Made by a program: the position numbers and the translations under genes. Below, piece by piece: positions 45,548 to 54,741 of a DNA stretch of 64,000 nt (within the stretch, counting starts at the first letter, position 1; each line of letters begins with the position of its first letter). The stretch is from Sphingomonas sp. KRR8. Its GTDB lineage: Bacteria > Pseudomonadota > Alphaproteobacteria > Sphingomonadales > Sphingomonadaceae. The notes under the pieces were generated by a model that did no database searches, was not told the origin of the DNA, and was given only the letters and a program-made list of their open reading frames with translations. The stretch is taken from contig NZ_CP097462.1 of the NCBI RefSeq assembly GCF_023559245.1, positions 2,166,001 through 2,230,000 on the forward strand. The letters are read 5' to 3'.

Positions 45548-47071
45548 TCACCCGAACAGCCCGTGGACGAACCAGCCGGGCGGTCCGCCGCGCCCGTCAC
45601 CGACCAGCCCTTCGCGGAAGATCCAGAAGCGGCGGCCGTCCTCGTCCTCGACCTTGTAATAATCGCGCAGGCGAGCGGTGGAGCGCTCGCGCCACCATTC
45701 GGGCGCGATCCGCTGCGGCCCCTGAGCGCGGGCGATGTCGTGGACCTTGCGCCGCCACACGAAGCGGCGGGGCAGACCTTCGGGAGTGGCGTAGATGACC
45801 GCGATTGCCTCAGGGGTGTCGAGCAGGCGCTGGGGTTTCCCCGCTCCCGTTGACCCCCTTCCGCCGACGGATGGGGGAGGGTGGACTCCGGCCGCCCACC
45901 CATTGGCCCGCTCCGGCACATGGCTTGCGCGCGGGGCCGGCCGGCGGACCTTGTCGGGGCCAAGCTTGACGCTAAGCCGGTCGACAAGCTCGGCCAGCCT
46001 GGTCTCGCCGGATGGCTCGCCGACCAGTGCCTCCTGGCCGGCATCGAGCCGCTCGGTCCAGGTGGCGGTCAGGGTGAAGGCATCGATCCCGAACTCCGGA
46101 TCGATGGTCCCCGCCTTGTCAGCCAGCAGCCGGGCAAGGTGCTTGGGGTCGCGGGTCGGAATGGAGGTGGCGGCGCCTGCTTGCGCAAGGCTGCCGTCGA
46201 CCCGGTAGCCGGTCAGCAGCAATTCGCGCGCGCCCAGCCTGCGTGCCTCCAGTTGCTCGACCAGCCGGGGGACCAGCAGGGCGAGTGCCTGGGCACCGGA
46301 CTCAGGATGGCTCACCGGCTCCTTCATTCGCAGCAGCGCGCGGGGCGGCGGGTCGGGGCGGATCCCGGTCAGCGGCTCGGGCTTGCGGCCGAGCGCCCGG
46401 TCGAGCGCGTCCAGTGGGTGGTCGGCCTCGCGGAAGCGCCGCGCCAGGCTCTTGCGCGGCACGCCGGCCAAGTCGCCGATGGTCTTGAGCCCGAGCCGGA
46501 CCAGCGTGTGGGTGGCCGGCGCGCTCAGCCGCAAGGCGGCCACGGGGAGCGGCGCGAGCAGCGGTGCCAGTCGGGCATTCGACACCAGCACCGCGCCGCC
46601 GCCGAACCGCGCCAGCGCCCAGGCCGCGCCTGCCGTCGGGGCGATGGCGCTCCGCACGGTAAAGCCGAGGGCGCCGATCCTTGCTTCCATCTCGGCCAGC
46701 AGCCGTGCCTCGCCGCCGAACAAGTGGGCGACGCCGGTCACGTCCAGCCGCAGCGAGTCACTGCCGTCGACTTCGACCAACGGTGACCAGCGCCCGGCCC
46801 ACAGCGCCAGCGCGCGAAGCCAGGCGGAATCGCCCGCGACATCGGCCGGCACCGCCTCCAGCGCAGGGTCGAGCGCGCGGGCGTCGGTCAGCCGGCCGCC
46901 GACCCGTGCGCCGCCTTCCAGCGCCGCTTCGGTCGCGGCGTGGATCAGTTGGCCGTGCTGCGCCTCAAGGGTGAGGACGACCGCTCGATCAGGCGTGCCG
47001 CCGCCAATCGCCGTCCAGCGTTCGATCGCCAGCCGCGGCAGCCACAGGGAGCAGATCCTGGCGTCCGTCAC
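45548..47071 (-). CDS. imuB: DNA polymerase Y family protein ImuB
   Basis: A 507-residue Y-family-like protein that bridges DnaE2 and the beta clamp. The N-terminus ICSLWLPRLAIERW, the middle LKTIGDLAGVPRKSLARRF (helix-hairpin-helix region), and a C-terminal part with WIFREGLVGD match ImuB. ImuB proteins lack the catalytic acidic residues of active Y polymerases. I chose the GTG at 47071 (MTDARICSLW). This overlaps the end of imuA by 83 bases. A longer frame from 47149 adds a non-conserved extension. Confidence 0.93.
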   Translation of the reverse strand: MTDARICSLWLPRLAIERWTAIGGGTPDRAVVLTLEAQHGQLIHAATEAALEGGARVGGRLTDARALDPALEAVPADVAGDSAWLRALALWAGRWSPLVEVDGSDSLRLDVTGVAHLFGGEARLLAEMEARIGALGFTVRSAIAPTAGAAWALARFGGGAVLVSNARLAPLLAPLPVAALRLSAPATHTLVRLGLKTIGDLAGVPRKSLARRFREADHPLDALDRALGRKPEPLTGIRPDPPPRALLRMKEPVSHPESGAQALALLVPRLVEQLEARRLGARELLLTGYRVDGSLAQAGAATSIPTRDPKHLARLLADKAGTIDPEFGIDAFTLTATWTERLDAGQEALVGEPSGETRLAELVDRLSVKLGPDKVRRPAPRASHVPERANGWAAGVHPPPSVGGRGSTGAGKPQRLLDTPEAIAVIYATPEGLPRRFVWRRKVHDIARAQGPQRIAPEWWRERSTARLRDYYKVEDEDGRRFWIFREGLVGDGRGGPPGWFVHGLFG

Positions 47072-47687
47072 CGGCCACCACCCAGCGGCCAGGCTGGCAG
47101 CCACGGGCACGGAACAATTCGGCGTTCCAGCGCGGCTCGCCGGGTGCACGGGAGTCGAACGGATGGGCAGCGCTGGGCGCGCTCGCCAGCTTCCAGCGGA
47201 AGCGCGCCCCGCTGAGGTTGGCGTGGCCGCCGAGCCGAATCAAAAAGGCGGCCACGCCATGGCGTTCGGCGGCTACTGCCAGCCGCCGTGTCGCGGTGAA
47301 GTCGAGTGCGGGCGGGTCGCCCCACAATTCGCCGATGACGGCGCTCAGGGCCGGGCATCGCAGGCCCTCCTCCATTGCCCATAGCGCCGCCTTTGCGTCG
47401 CGCGCCTCGACATGGATGAGCCCGCGGCCAGCCGGCCCGAGCCCCGCCGGATGGACCCGCCCGCCTTCGAGGATCGCCATTCGCTCCTGCACCCACAGCA
47501 GCGGCCGGGCCGGGTCGAGCCCAGCCAGCAGGAACCCCGCCCAGCCCGCATCGCGCGGGGAAGCGGCGAACAGTTCGGACAGGGTCGGCCGCCCCGCTGC
47601 CCATGGCGGCAGGGAGTGTTCAACCCGCGCGGGATCCCCGCCGGGGACGGGGGACAAACCTCGTTCCACACGACTCGCAACGTTCAT
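46989..47687 (-). CDS. imuA: ImuA-like SOS mutasome protein
   Basis: A 232-residue RecA/SulA-like protein, the first gene of the mutasome cassette. RPTLSELFAASPRDAGWAGFLLAGL opens the conserved part, with PLLWVQERMAILEGG, LDFTATRRLAVAAERHGVAAFLIR and SAPSAAHPFDSRAPG as ImuA-like segments. The ATG at 47687 immediately abuts the LexA box, leaving no room for a ribosome binding site, so translation may be leaderless or start later (GTG codon 7, TTG codon 11). Its end overlaps imuB by 83 bases. Confidence 0.88.
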   Translation of the reverse strand: MNVASRVERGLSPVPGGDPARVEHSLPPWAAGRPTLSELFAASPRDAGWAGFLLAGLDPARPLLWVQERMAILEGGRVHPAGLGPAGRGLIHVEARDAKAALWAMEEGLRCPALSAVIGELWGDPPALDFTATRRLAVAAERHGVAAFLIRLGGHANLSGARFRWKLASAPSAAHPFDSRAPGEPRWNAELFRARGCQPGRWVVAGDGRQDLLPVAAAAGDRTLDGDWRRHA

Positions 47688-47702
47688 GTTCTACTTTTGT
47701 TC
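47688..47702 (-). promoter_or_regulatory. LexA/SOS box of the imuA-imuB-dnaE2 cassette
   Basis: GTTCTACTTTTGTTC is a perfect GTTC-N7-GTTC direct repeat, the LexA recognition sequence of alphaproteobacteria. Its edge touches the imuA ATG, as expected for an operator overlapping the promoter or start region. It lies between imuA and the divergent M28 peptidase gene, whose start is 96 bases away. Confidence 0.9.
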
Positions 47703-47797
47703 TTATTCCCGCGAGTCCGGCCAGTGAGTCAATGGAGCGACTCGCCGACCTCATTTTTGTCCTTGCCTGCAAAGCTTTGCAGCGCCCAAAGGCAGGC

Positions 47798-49411
47798 ATG
47801 CGCAGCCTGTTCCTCGCCCCCGCCCTCCTGCTCACCCTCACAGCCGCCGGTCCGATCGATCCTGCCAGGATCAAGGCCGACGTCCGGACGCTCTCCTCCG
47901 ACGCCTTCGAAGGGCGCGGCCCCGGCGAACCCGGCGAGCAGAAGGCCATTGCCTATATCGCGCGGCAGATGGCGGCGGCGGGCCTGCAACCGGCGGGGGA
48001 GAATGGCGGATGGTATCAGAGCATCCCGTTTGTCCGCCTCGACACCTTGCCGGGCGGGCGGCTGACCATTGCCATGCGCGGCTCCCCCGCCGTGCTGCGC
48101 GACGGGCCCGACCTCGATATCAATCCCACGACTCCGGGTCGAACGAAGCTAGACCACCTGCCTTTGGTGTTCGCCGGCTGGGGCGCGCCCGATCCGGCGC
48201 GGGGGTGGGACGCCTTCCAGGGCGTGGACGTGCGCGGCAAGGTGGTCGTGATGCTTGCCAATGACCCCGATTTCGAAGGCGGCCGGGACCTCGGCTTCGG
48301 CGGGCGAGCACTGACGTTCGGCGGGCGCGGCGGGACCAAGGCGGTGGCGGCGGCCAAGGCCGGCGCGGCGGGCGTGCTCTTCATCCACGAAGAAGCGGCC
48401 TACAGCTGGCCTTACTCCCAGGTCGGCGGAAGCATTCGCGTGCCTTCGTTCAGCTATGCGCCGCTGAAACCGACCAGCCTCAAGTTCAGCGGCATCGTTC
48501 GCGGTGGCGCCATCCTGCCGCTGCTCGCCCGCGCCGGATTCACGCTGCCTGCGCTGAAGCAACGGGCGCGCAGTGCTTCGTTCCGGGCGTTTGCGCTGCC
48601 GGGGACGGTCAGCGTCGATGCGACCAACCGCGCCACCAACGTCATCAGCCACAATGTGGTCGGCATCCTCCGCGGAGCTGCGCGGTCGGACGAAACGGTG
48701 CTGTACGGAGCACATTGGGACGCCAATGGGCACAACGGCCCTGACGCGCGGGGCGACAGCATCCGCAACGGTGCGATCGACAATGCCACGGGCACGTCGG
48801 AAATGCTCGAGGTCGCGCGCGCCTTCGCGCACGGCCCACGCCCGCAACGATCGGTGGTGTTCGCGGCCTGGACGGCGGAGGAGAAGGGGCTGCTCGGCTC
48901 AGAATGGTTCGCCCAGCATCCGGTCGTGCCGCTGGCCAAGATGGCGGCTGTCATCAACCTCGACCCGCATGTGGCCCTGCCAGCGGCCCGCAACCTCGAA
49001 CTGATTGGCCCCGGCCAGTCGGAGCTCGAAGGTCTGCTGGTCCAAGCGGCGCGGGAGCAGGGGCTGCGGGTCGATCCGGAGCCTAGTCCGGAGGCGGGCT
49101 GGTACTTCCGCTCCGACCATTTCCCGTTCGCCCAGCGCGGCGTGCCGGTGCTTGCCTTTCGCGGCGGTCGCGACCTCAAGGTCGGCGGGCTCGCGGCCGG
49201 GCAGCGAATCGTCGGGGCCTACAACCAGCGCTGCTATCACCAGCCGTGCGACCAGTTCGACCCCAGGTGGACATTCGCCGGCAGCGCGCAGGAGGCGCTG
49301 GCGGCCTATCGGGTCGGGCAAATGGTGGCGAACAGCGCGGGCTGGCCTGGTTGGCTGCCGGGGGCTGTTTATGCCGCGACCCGCCAGGAGAGCGCGGCCG
49401 ACCGGCGCTAG
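47798..49411 (+). CDS. M28 family zinc aminopeptidase, secreted
   Basis: A 537-residue peptidase with a signal peptide (MRSLFLAPALLLTLTAAG). A PA-type insertion occupies the middle (GVDVRGKVVVMLAND). The zinc motifs are GAHWDANG (His306, Asp308), GAIDNATGTSEML, AEEKGLLGSEW, INLDPH and RSDHFPF, the M28 order. Such enzymes cleave N-terminal residues in the periplasm or outside. The ATG at 47798 gives a proper signal peptide. The stop is a CTAG shared with the cyclophilin gene. Confidence 0.93.
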   Translation: MRSLFLAPALLLTLTAAGPIDPARIKADVRTLSSDAFEGRGPGEPGEQKAIAYIARQMAAAGLQPAGENGGWYQSIPFVRLDTLPGGRLTIAMRGSPAVLRDGPDLDINPTTPGRTKLDHLPLVFAGWGAPDPARGWDAFQGVDVRGKVVVMLANDPDFEGGRDLGFGGRALTFGGRGGTKAVAAAKAGAAGVLFIHEEAAYSWPYSQVGGSIRVPSFSYAPLKPTSLKFSGIVRGGAILPLLARAGFTLPALKQRARSASFRAFALPGTVSVDATNRATNVISHNVVGILRGAARSDETVLYGAHWDANGHNGPDARGDSIRNGAIDNATGTSEMLEVARAFAHGPRPQRSVVFAAWTAEEKGLLGSEWFAQHPVVPLAKMAAVINLDPHVALPAARNLELIGPGQSELEGLLVQAAREQGLRVDPEPSPEAGWYFRSDHFPFAQRGVPVLAFRGGRDLKVGGLAAGQRIVGAYNQRCYHQPCDQFDPRWTFAGSAQEALAAYRVGQMVANSAGWPGWLPGAVYAATRQESAADRR

Positions 49412-50019
49412 TTCGCCGGATCGACCCGCCGGGCGGTGCGGATGGCGATGGCGGGTTCGAGCATCTGACCCTTCATCCCTTCGCCGCCCTTGGTGGGTGA
49501 TACCGGGCTGGCGAGGATCGCCTTCACCACGTCCATGCCCTCGACCACATGGCCGAACACCGCGAAGGCGTCGCCGAAGGTGGTGATCGGGCCGGCGAGG
49601 ATGAAGAAGTCCGATCGGGCGGTGCCCGGGCCGAGGTTGGCCATGGCGATGGCGCCCGCGTCCATCTTGAGCCCGGTTTCGCTTGGCGGCTCATGCTTCA
49701 CCGGAGGATAGAGCAGTCGCGCGTCCTTGGTGATCCCGGCCTGGATCAGGCCGTTGCCCTGCCCGTAGGGCATGGCGCGGTAGAAGGTGATGCCGTCGAA
49801 GCGCTTGGAATCGACATAGCGCAGGAAATTGGCGGTGGTGACGGGCGCGCGGGCCTGGTCGAGCGCGAGCACGATCCGGCCTTGCGCCGTGTCCAGCGCA
49901 ACCCGGACGATGTCGGCCCTGGGAGCAGTGGCGGTGGCTGCCGGAGCGGGAGCCGTCTGCTGCGCCACGGCTGAAGTCGCAAGGCAAAGGGCGAGGGCGA
50001 ACGTGATTCGGCTGGTCAT
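49408..50019 (-). CDS. Periplasmic cyclophilin-type peptidyl-prolyl isomerase
   Basis: A 203-residue PPIase with a signal peptide ([14 protein letters not shown]) and an Ala/Pro/Thr linker. The cyclophilin core contains [20 protein letters not shown], with the catalytic Arg in FYR, then [26 protein letters not shown] and [14 protein letters not shown]. It likely assists folding of exported proteins. It diverges from ctaB with a 51-base gap and shares its stop palindrome with the M28 gene. Confidence 0.92.
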   Translation of the reverse strand: MTSRITFALALCLATSAVAQQTAPAPAATATAPRADIVRVALDTAQGRIVLALDQARAPVTTANFLRYVDSKRFDGITFYRAMPYGQGNGLIQAGITKDARLLYPPVKHEPPSETGLKMDAGAIAMANLGPGTARSDFFILAGPITTFGDAFAVFGHVVEGMDVVKAILASPVSPTKGGEGMKGQMLEPAIAIRTARRVDPAN

Positions 50020-50070
50020 GAGGTCAGCCTAGCGCCGCTGGTCGCGTCCCACTATATGCGCCGCAGACTC

Positions 50071-50976
50071 ATGCCGACCGCAGCTACCACCATGCACCTG
50101 CCAGCCGACTGGCGGGACCTGTTCGCGCTTACCAAGCCGCGCGTCATGACCCTGGTCGTGTTCACCGGCCTGTGCGGGATGCTGGCCGCGCCAGTGACCC
50201 TGCACCCCGTGCTGGCCTTCACGGCGGTCCTGTGCATCGCGCTGGGTGCCGGCGGGGCCGCGGCGCTCAACATGTGGTACGAAGCGGATCTCGACGCGCA
50301 GATGCGGCGGACGGAGAAGCGGCCCCTGCCCGCCGGGCGGCTGGATCGGCAGACGGCCCTGCATTTCGCCATCGGCCTGTCCGCCATGTCGGTGATCCTG
50401 ATGGACCTCGCCACCAATCACCTGGCGGCGCTGATCCTGGCGTTCTCCATCTTCTTCTACGCGGTCATATACACCGTCTGGCTGAAGCGACGGACACCGC
50501 AGAACATCGTCATCGGTGGTGCGGCGGGTGCCTTTCCGCCGCTGATCGGCTGGGTCGCGGCGACCGGGCGGGTCGAGCTTCTGCCGGTGCTGCTGTTCGG
50601 GCTGATCTTCCTATGGACGCCGCCGCACTTCTGGGCGCTCAGCCTGTTCGTTCGGACCGATTACGCCAAGGCCGGAGTGCCGATGCTGCCGGTGGTCGCC
50701 GGGCTGCCGCATACCCGGTTGCAGGTCCTGCTCTACACGCTGCCGATGGTCGCGGCGGCGGTGGCGCCCTGGCCGCTCGGCCTCACGGGTCCGATCTATG
50801 GCGTGACCGCGGCCTTGGGCTCGGCGTTGTTCCTGGTGCTGGCGGTCGCCGTGTGGCGCAACCGGGCGACCGAGCCGGCGGCGATGAAGCCCGAGAAACA
50901 GCTGTTCGCTTATTCGATCGTCTATCTCTTTGTCCTGTTCGGCGCCGTCGTCGCCGACCGCTGGTGGCCCCTATGA
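50071..50976 (+). CDS. ctaB: Protoheme IX farnesyltransferase
   Basis: A 301-residue polytopic enzyme that makes heme O for cytochrome oxidase. [19 protein letters not shown] and [21 protein letters not shown] carry the prenyltransferase acidic motif, and [11 protein letters not shown] is the second one. About seven to nine helices are visible. I chose the ATG at 50071; 50056 and 50092 are also possible. The stop overlaps the small downstream gene. The oxidase genes coxB and coxA, usually upstream, are not here. Confidence 0.95.
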   Translation: MPTAATTMHLPADWRDLFALTKPRVMTLVVFTGLCGMLAAPVTLHPVLAFTAVLCIALGAGGAAALNMWYEADLDAQMRRTEKRPLPAGRLDRQTALHFAIGLSAMSVILMDLATNHLAALILAFSIFFYAVIYTVWLKRRTPQNIVIGGAAGAFPPLIGWVAATGRVELLPVLLFGLIFLWTPPHFWALSLFVRTDYAKAGVPMLPVVAGLPHTRLQVLLYTLPMVAAAVAPWPLGLTGPIYGVTAALGSALFLVLAVAVWRNRATEPAAMKPEKQLFAYSIVYLFVLFGAVVADRWWPL

Positions 50977-51110
50977 TCGCTCCCCGACCCGAAGATGAAA
51001 TCGTCCGCGCACGTCAGAAGAGCGGGGCGCGGGTGACCGCCATCCTGCTGATCGCCTTTGTGGTGCTGACCTTCGCCATCACCATCGCCAAGCTGACGGT
51101 GAACCGGTGA
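50973..51110 (+). CDS. Small single-span protein of the cytochrome oxidase cluster
   Basis: A 45-residue protein ([20 protein letters not shown]) with a charged N-terminus and one transmembrane helix. It overlaps ctaB (ATGA) and ctaG (GTGA) by 4 bases on each side. Short proteins of this shape occupy the same slot in related alphaproteobacterial cta operons and are sometimes called CoxF-like. A role in oxidase assembly is inferred from position only. Confidence 0.75.
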   Translation: MIAPRPEDEIVRARQKSGARVTAILLIAFVVLTFAITIAKLTVNR

Positions 51111-51667
51111 ACGCGCCGGCCAAGGTCGAGCACGATCGCCGCAACCGCAAGGTCGCGACCCGCGCCGCGCTGTTCATGTTCTTCATGCTGGGCGTCGCCT
51201 TCGCCTCGGTCCCGCTCTATCGGGCTTTCTGCCAGGCGACGGGCTTCGGCGGAACGCCGCGCCGGGCCGAGGTGGCGCCGGGTGCCGTCGCGGGTCAGAT
51301 CAGCGTTCGGTTCGATTCGAACATCAACGCCGCGCTTCCCTGGGAATTCCGGCCCGAGCAGACGGTGGTGAAGATCCACCCGGGCGAAAAGACGCAGATC
51401 AGCTATTTCGCGCACAACATGAGTGCGCGGGTCACCACCGGGCGGGCCGTGTTCAACGTGTCGCCGGATCTTGCCGGTCAATATTTCAGCAAGATCGCAT
51501 GCTTCTGCTTCACCGAGCAGACGCTTCGCCCCGGTCAGAAGGCGCACATGCCGGTCGTGTTCTTCGTCGATCCGCAGATCCGCAAGGACCCCGCGACGAA
51601 GGACATTCACGAGATCACGCTGAGCTACACTTTTTACCCAGTGGAAAAACCCGGAAGCGCCAGCTAA
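51107..51667 (+). CDS. ctaG: Cytochrome c oxidase assembly protein CtaG (Cox11)
   Basis: A 186-residue copper chaperone for the CuB centre of cytochrome oxidase. One N-terminal transmembrane helix (FMFFMLGVAFASVPLYRAFC) is followed by a beta-rich periplasmic domain. The copper-binding KIACFCFTEQ motif and the C-terminal LSYTFYPVE are hallmark Cox11 features. The start is GTG at 51107, coupled to the small upstream gene. Confidence 0.95.
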   Translation: MNAPAKVEHDRRNRKVATRAALFMFFMLGVAFASVPLYRAFCQATGFGGTPRRAEVAPGAVAGQISVRFDSNINAALPWEFRPEQTVVKIHPGEKTQISYFAHNMSARVTTGRAVFNVSPDLAGQYFSKIACFCFTEQTLRPGQKAHMPVVFFVDPQIRKDPATKDIHEITLSYTFYPVEKPGSAS

Positions 51668-51702
51668 GGCCTCGCCCAAACTCGATGAACACGGGACTTT
51701 CG

Positions 51703-52551
51703 ATGGCCGCTACCACCAAGAACCATCCGTATCACATCCTGCCGCCGAGCCTCTGGCCACTGGCGGGGAGCTTCTCCGCGCTGTTCCTGACGGGCGGCGG
51801 CGTGATGTGGATGCATGACAACCCTTACGGCAAGTTCGTCTGCATCGCCGGCCTGCTCGGCGTTCTGGGCGTCATGTACAGCTGGTGGCGCGACGTCATT
51901 CACGAAGCTCATGCCGGCGACCACACGCCGATCGTCCAGCTCCACCTGCGCTACGGCATGATCCTGTTCATCGCTTCGGAAGTGATGTTCTTCGTCGCCT
52001 GGTTCTGGGCCTACTTCATGAACGCCCTGTTCCCCAGCGCGGCCGAGAGCGTCGGCGCGCAGTGGCCGCCCAAGGGCATGGAGGTGCTGAACCCGTTCGG
52101 CTTTCCGCTGCTCAATACGCTGATCCTGCTCTGCTCGGGTACCACGGTGACCTGGGCCCACCACGCGCTGATCAACGGCGATCGCAAGGGCCTGAAGAAC
52201 GGGCTCCTGCTCACGATCATCCTGGGCATCACCTTCACCTGCATCCAGGCGTATGAGTATATCCACGCGCCCTTCAGCTTCTCGTCGGAGCATGCGACGG
52301 CGGAGAGCCCGGCCAACATCTACACCTCGGCCTTCTTCATGGCGACGGGCTTCCACGGCGCCCACGTCATCATCGGCACCATCTTCCTGATCGTCTGCTA
52401 CCTGCGGGCGGTGAAGGGCGACTTCACGCCCAAGCAGCACTTCGGCTTCGAAGCCGCGGCCTGGTACTGGCACTTCGTCGACGTGGTGTGGTTGTTCCTG
52501 TTCGTCTCCATCTACATCTGGGGCGGCTGGGGCGCCCCGATGCACGGGTGA
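51703..52551 (+). CDS. ctaE: Cytochrome c oxidase subunit III
   Basis: A 282-residue seven-helix subunit of the aa3-type oxidase. HPYHILPPSLWPLAGSFSAL opens the protein, and MFFVAWFWAYFMNALFP, FHGAHVIIGTIFL and WHFVDVVWLFLF are strongly conserved. I chose the ATG at 51703, which has GGGA 6 bases upstream; an ATG at 51685 would add six residues but has no such site. The stop overlaps the DUF983 gene. Confidence 0.95.
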   Translation: MAATTKNHPYHILPPSLWPLAGSFSALFLTGGGVMWMHDNPYGKFVCIAGLLGVLGVMYSWWRDVIHEAHAGDHTPIVQLHLRYGMILFIASEVMFFVAWFWAYFMNALFPSAAESVGAQWPPKGMEVLNPFGFPLLNTLILLCSGTTVTWAHHALINGDRKGLKNGLLLTIILGITFTCIQAYEYIHAPFSFSSEHATAESPANIYTSAFFMATGFHGAHVIIGTIFLIVCYLRAVKGDFTPKQHFGFEAAAWYWHFVDVVWLFLFVSIYIWGGWGAPMHG

Positions 52552-52922
52552 CGCAAGACGGCGAGCGGCGGGAGCCCGATGCGCTGAAGACAGCGCTGAC
52601 CGGCACCTGCCCACGCTGCGGAAAGGGCCGGCTGTTTGCCGGCCCTGTTCGTTTTGCGAGCCGCTGCAGCGACTGCGGCCTTGATTTCGAACAGTTCAAC
52701 GTCGGTGACGGACCGGCGGCTTTCCTGATCCTGATCGTCGGCGCGATCCTGGTGATCGGTGCGCTGATTCTCGATGCAAGCGCTGAGCCGCCGTGGTGGG
52801 TGCACCTCATCTGGCTCCCGATCGGCTTGGTGCTTACCGCTGGCGGGCTGCGGCTTGCCAAGGCGTGGCTGCTCGGCGCGGAATATCGCAACCGGGCCCG
52901 AGAAGGGCAGCTCGTCCCATGA
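52548..52922 (+). CDS. DUF983 family membrane protein
   Basis: A 124-residue protein with a zinc-ribbon-like pair (CPRCG and CSDCG) at the N-terminus, then GDGPAAFLILIVGAILV and a second helix. The GTG start at 52548 overlaps the ctaE stop, and the stop overlaps surf1. DUF983 proteins are found almost exclusively beside oxidase genes, so a role in oxidase biogenesis is likely but not shown. Confidence 0.9.
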   Translation: MTQDGERREPDALKTALTGTCPRCGKGRLFAGPVRFASRCSDCGLDFEQFNVGDGPAAFLILIVGAILVIGALILDASAEPPWWVHLIWLPIGLVLTAGGLRLAKAWLLGAEYRNRAREGQLVP

Positions 52923-53512
52923 TCCGACGCCTGCCGATCATTCCCACCATCATCGTGCTGGCAGCGGTCGCGACCATGATCGCGCTCGGCTTCTGGCAGT
53001 TGCGCCGGGCGCACGAGAAAGAGGCATTGCTTGCCCGTTACACGCAGGCTCAAGGCCTTCCGCCGACCGTCTGGCCGACGGTGCCCACGCCAACGGAACG
53101 ACTGCCACTGTTCCGCCGGGCGAGCGCCAACTGCCTGGAGGCCGTGACGCAGAAGGCCGTGGCGGGCCGCAGCCTTCAAGGCGACAGCGGTTACAGTCAC
53201 CTGGTCGATTGCCGCACCGGCGGAGCGGAAGGGCCCGGCCTCCGGGTCGACATCGGCTGGTCGCAGGATCCGAATGCCGGCAAGGGCTGGCGCGGCGGGC
53301 CGGTCAGCGGGATCATCGGACCCGATGGCGAGAAGCGGATGCGGCTGATCTCATCGGTTGGCTACGCCGGACTGCAGCCGAGCGCCCCGCCAGACATCAA
53401 CGACATTCCGAACAACCACCTGTCCTATGCGGTGCAATGGTTCGCCTTCGCCGCCGTGGCGCTGCTGATCTACGGCTTCGCGGTGCGGGCCAGGCTCAAG
53501 GAGCGGGCGTGA
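52919..53512 (+). CDS. SURF1 family cytochrome oxidase assembly protein
   Basis: A 197-residue protein with transmembrane helices at both ends (IIPTIIVLAAVATMIALGFWQLRR at the N-terminus and VQWFAFAAVALLIYGFAV at the C-terminus) around a periplasmic domain. GFWQLRRA and NNHLSYAVQWF are the SURF1 signatures. SURF1 helps insert heme a into subunit I. It is a little shorter than many homologs. Overlaps with DUF983 (ATGA) and the M16 gene (GTGA) show tight operon structure. Confidence 0.92.
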   Translation: MIRRLPIIPTIIVLAAVATMIALGFWQLRRAHEKEALLARYTQAQGLPPTVWPTVPTPTERLPLFRRASANCLEAVTQKAVAGRSLQGDSGYSHLVDCRTGGAEGPGLRVDIGWSQDPNAGKGWRGGPVSGIIGPDGEKRMRLISSVGYAGLQPSAPPDINDIPNNHLSYAVQWFAFAAVALLIYGFAVRARLKERA

Positions 53513-54741
53513 ACGCGGCGCTGCACCGGCTCCCCAACGGCATGGCCGTGGTCGCCGATCCGATGCCAGGCGCGCAGTCGGCGGCGGTGGGGCTCTATGC
53601 CGCGGTCGGCTCGCGGTTCGAAGCCGTGGGCAAGGGCGGGCTCGCCCACATGGTGGAGCACATGGTGTTCAAGGGCGCCGGGAGCCGCGACGCCCGGGCC
53701 ATCGCCGAGGATATCGAGAATGTCGGCGGATCGCTGAACGCCTGGACCGCGCGCGACCAGACCGCCTTTCACGCGCGTGTGCTGCCCGCGGACGTGCCGC
53801 TGGCGGTCGAGCTGATCGCCGACCTCGTGCGCGCACCCCGATTCGATCGCGAGGAGCTGGAGCGCGAGAAGGGCGTCATCCTGTCCGAACTTGGCGAGAT
53901 CCTCGACAATCCGGAGGATCTGTCGGGCGATATGCTGTTCGAGGCCGCCTTTGCCGACCAGTCGCTCGGCCGCCCGGTGATCGGGACCGAGGCGACGATC
54001 CGGGACTTTACCACTACCGACCTCCAGAACTGGATCGGTGGTCAGTTCACGCCCGAACGCCTGATGCTGATCGGGACCGGCGCCATCGATGCCGAGGCGC
54101 TGCTGGCTCTGGCCGAGGCGAGGTTCGGGGATCTGGTCGCTGGGAGCGTGGCGCCGCAAGCCCCTGCCCGCTTCACTGGCGAAGCGCGGCGCGAGGCCCG
54201 GCGGACCGCGCAGGCGCACTGGCACCTCGGCTGGGCGGCACCGGCTGGCGCGGATGCCACGATGCCGGCGGCGGCGGTTTTCTCCCAGGCAGTCGGCGGC
54301 GGAATGAGCTCGCGCCTGTTCCAGCAGCTGCGCGAGGAACGAGGCCTCGCTTATTCGGTCTACAGCTGGGTGCAGGGCTTCGCGGACACCGGCCTGTTCG
54401 CGGTGTCCGCCGCCACCGATCGCGGCGACGCGCCGGCCGCGCTGGCGTTGGCCCAGGAAGTGGTCAGGACGGCCGCCGAGACCCTCGACGAGCGGGAGTG
54501 CGGGCGAGCCAAGGCCCAGATCGAGGCGCAGCTGCGGATGAGCCTGGAATCGGTGCAGGGGCGCGCCGACCACCATGCCCGCTCGGTCGAGCTGTTCGGC
54601 CGGCTGATGAGCCTGGAGGAATCCCTGGCCGAACTGGCGGCGGTGGACGTCGGCGCGGCGCGCGCGGCGGGTGTCGCGATGCTCTCCGGGCGACCGGCGT
54701 TCGCGGCGATCGGCGGCGGTACGCTCGCTCTCGCTGCATGA
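53509..54741 (+). CDS. M16 family zinc peptidase
   Basis: A 410-residue peptidase of the pitrilysin/processing-peptidase family. The inverted zinc motif HMVEH is at residues 47-51, with RFDREELEREKGVILSELGE containing the distal zinc-ligand glutamate. GGGMSSRLFQQLREERGLAYSVYSW is in the C-terminal half. The protein lacks a signal peptide, so it is likely cytosolic. It starts with GTG overlapping surf1. Confidence 0.94.
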   Translation: MNAALHRLPNGMAVVADPMPGAQSAAVGLYAAVGSRFEAVGKGGLAHMVEHMVFKGAGSRDARAIAEDIENVGGSLNAWTARDQTAFHARVLPADVPLAVELIADLVRAPRFDREELEREKGVILSELGEILDNPEDLSGDMLFEAAFADQSLGRPVIGTEATIRDFTTTDLQNWIGGQFTPERLMLIGTGAIDAEALLALAEARFGDLVAGSVAPQAPARFTGEARREARRTAQAHWHLGWAAPAGADATMPAAAVFSQAVGGGMSSRLFQQLREERGLAYSVYSWVQGFADTGLFAVSAATDRGDAPAALALAQEVVRTAAETLDERECGRAKAQIEAQLRMSLESVQGRADHHARSVELFGRLMSLEESLAELAAVDVGAARAAGVAMLSGRPAFAAIGGGTLALAA

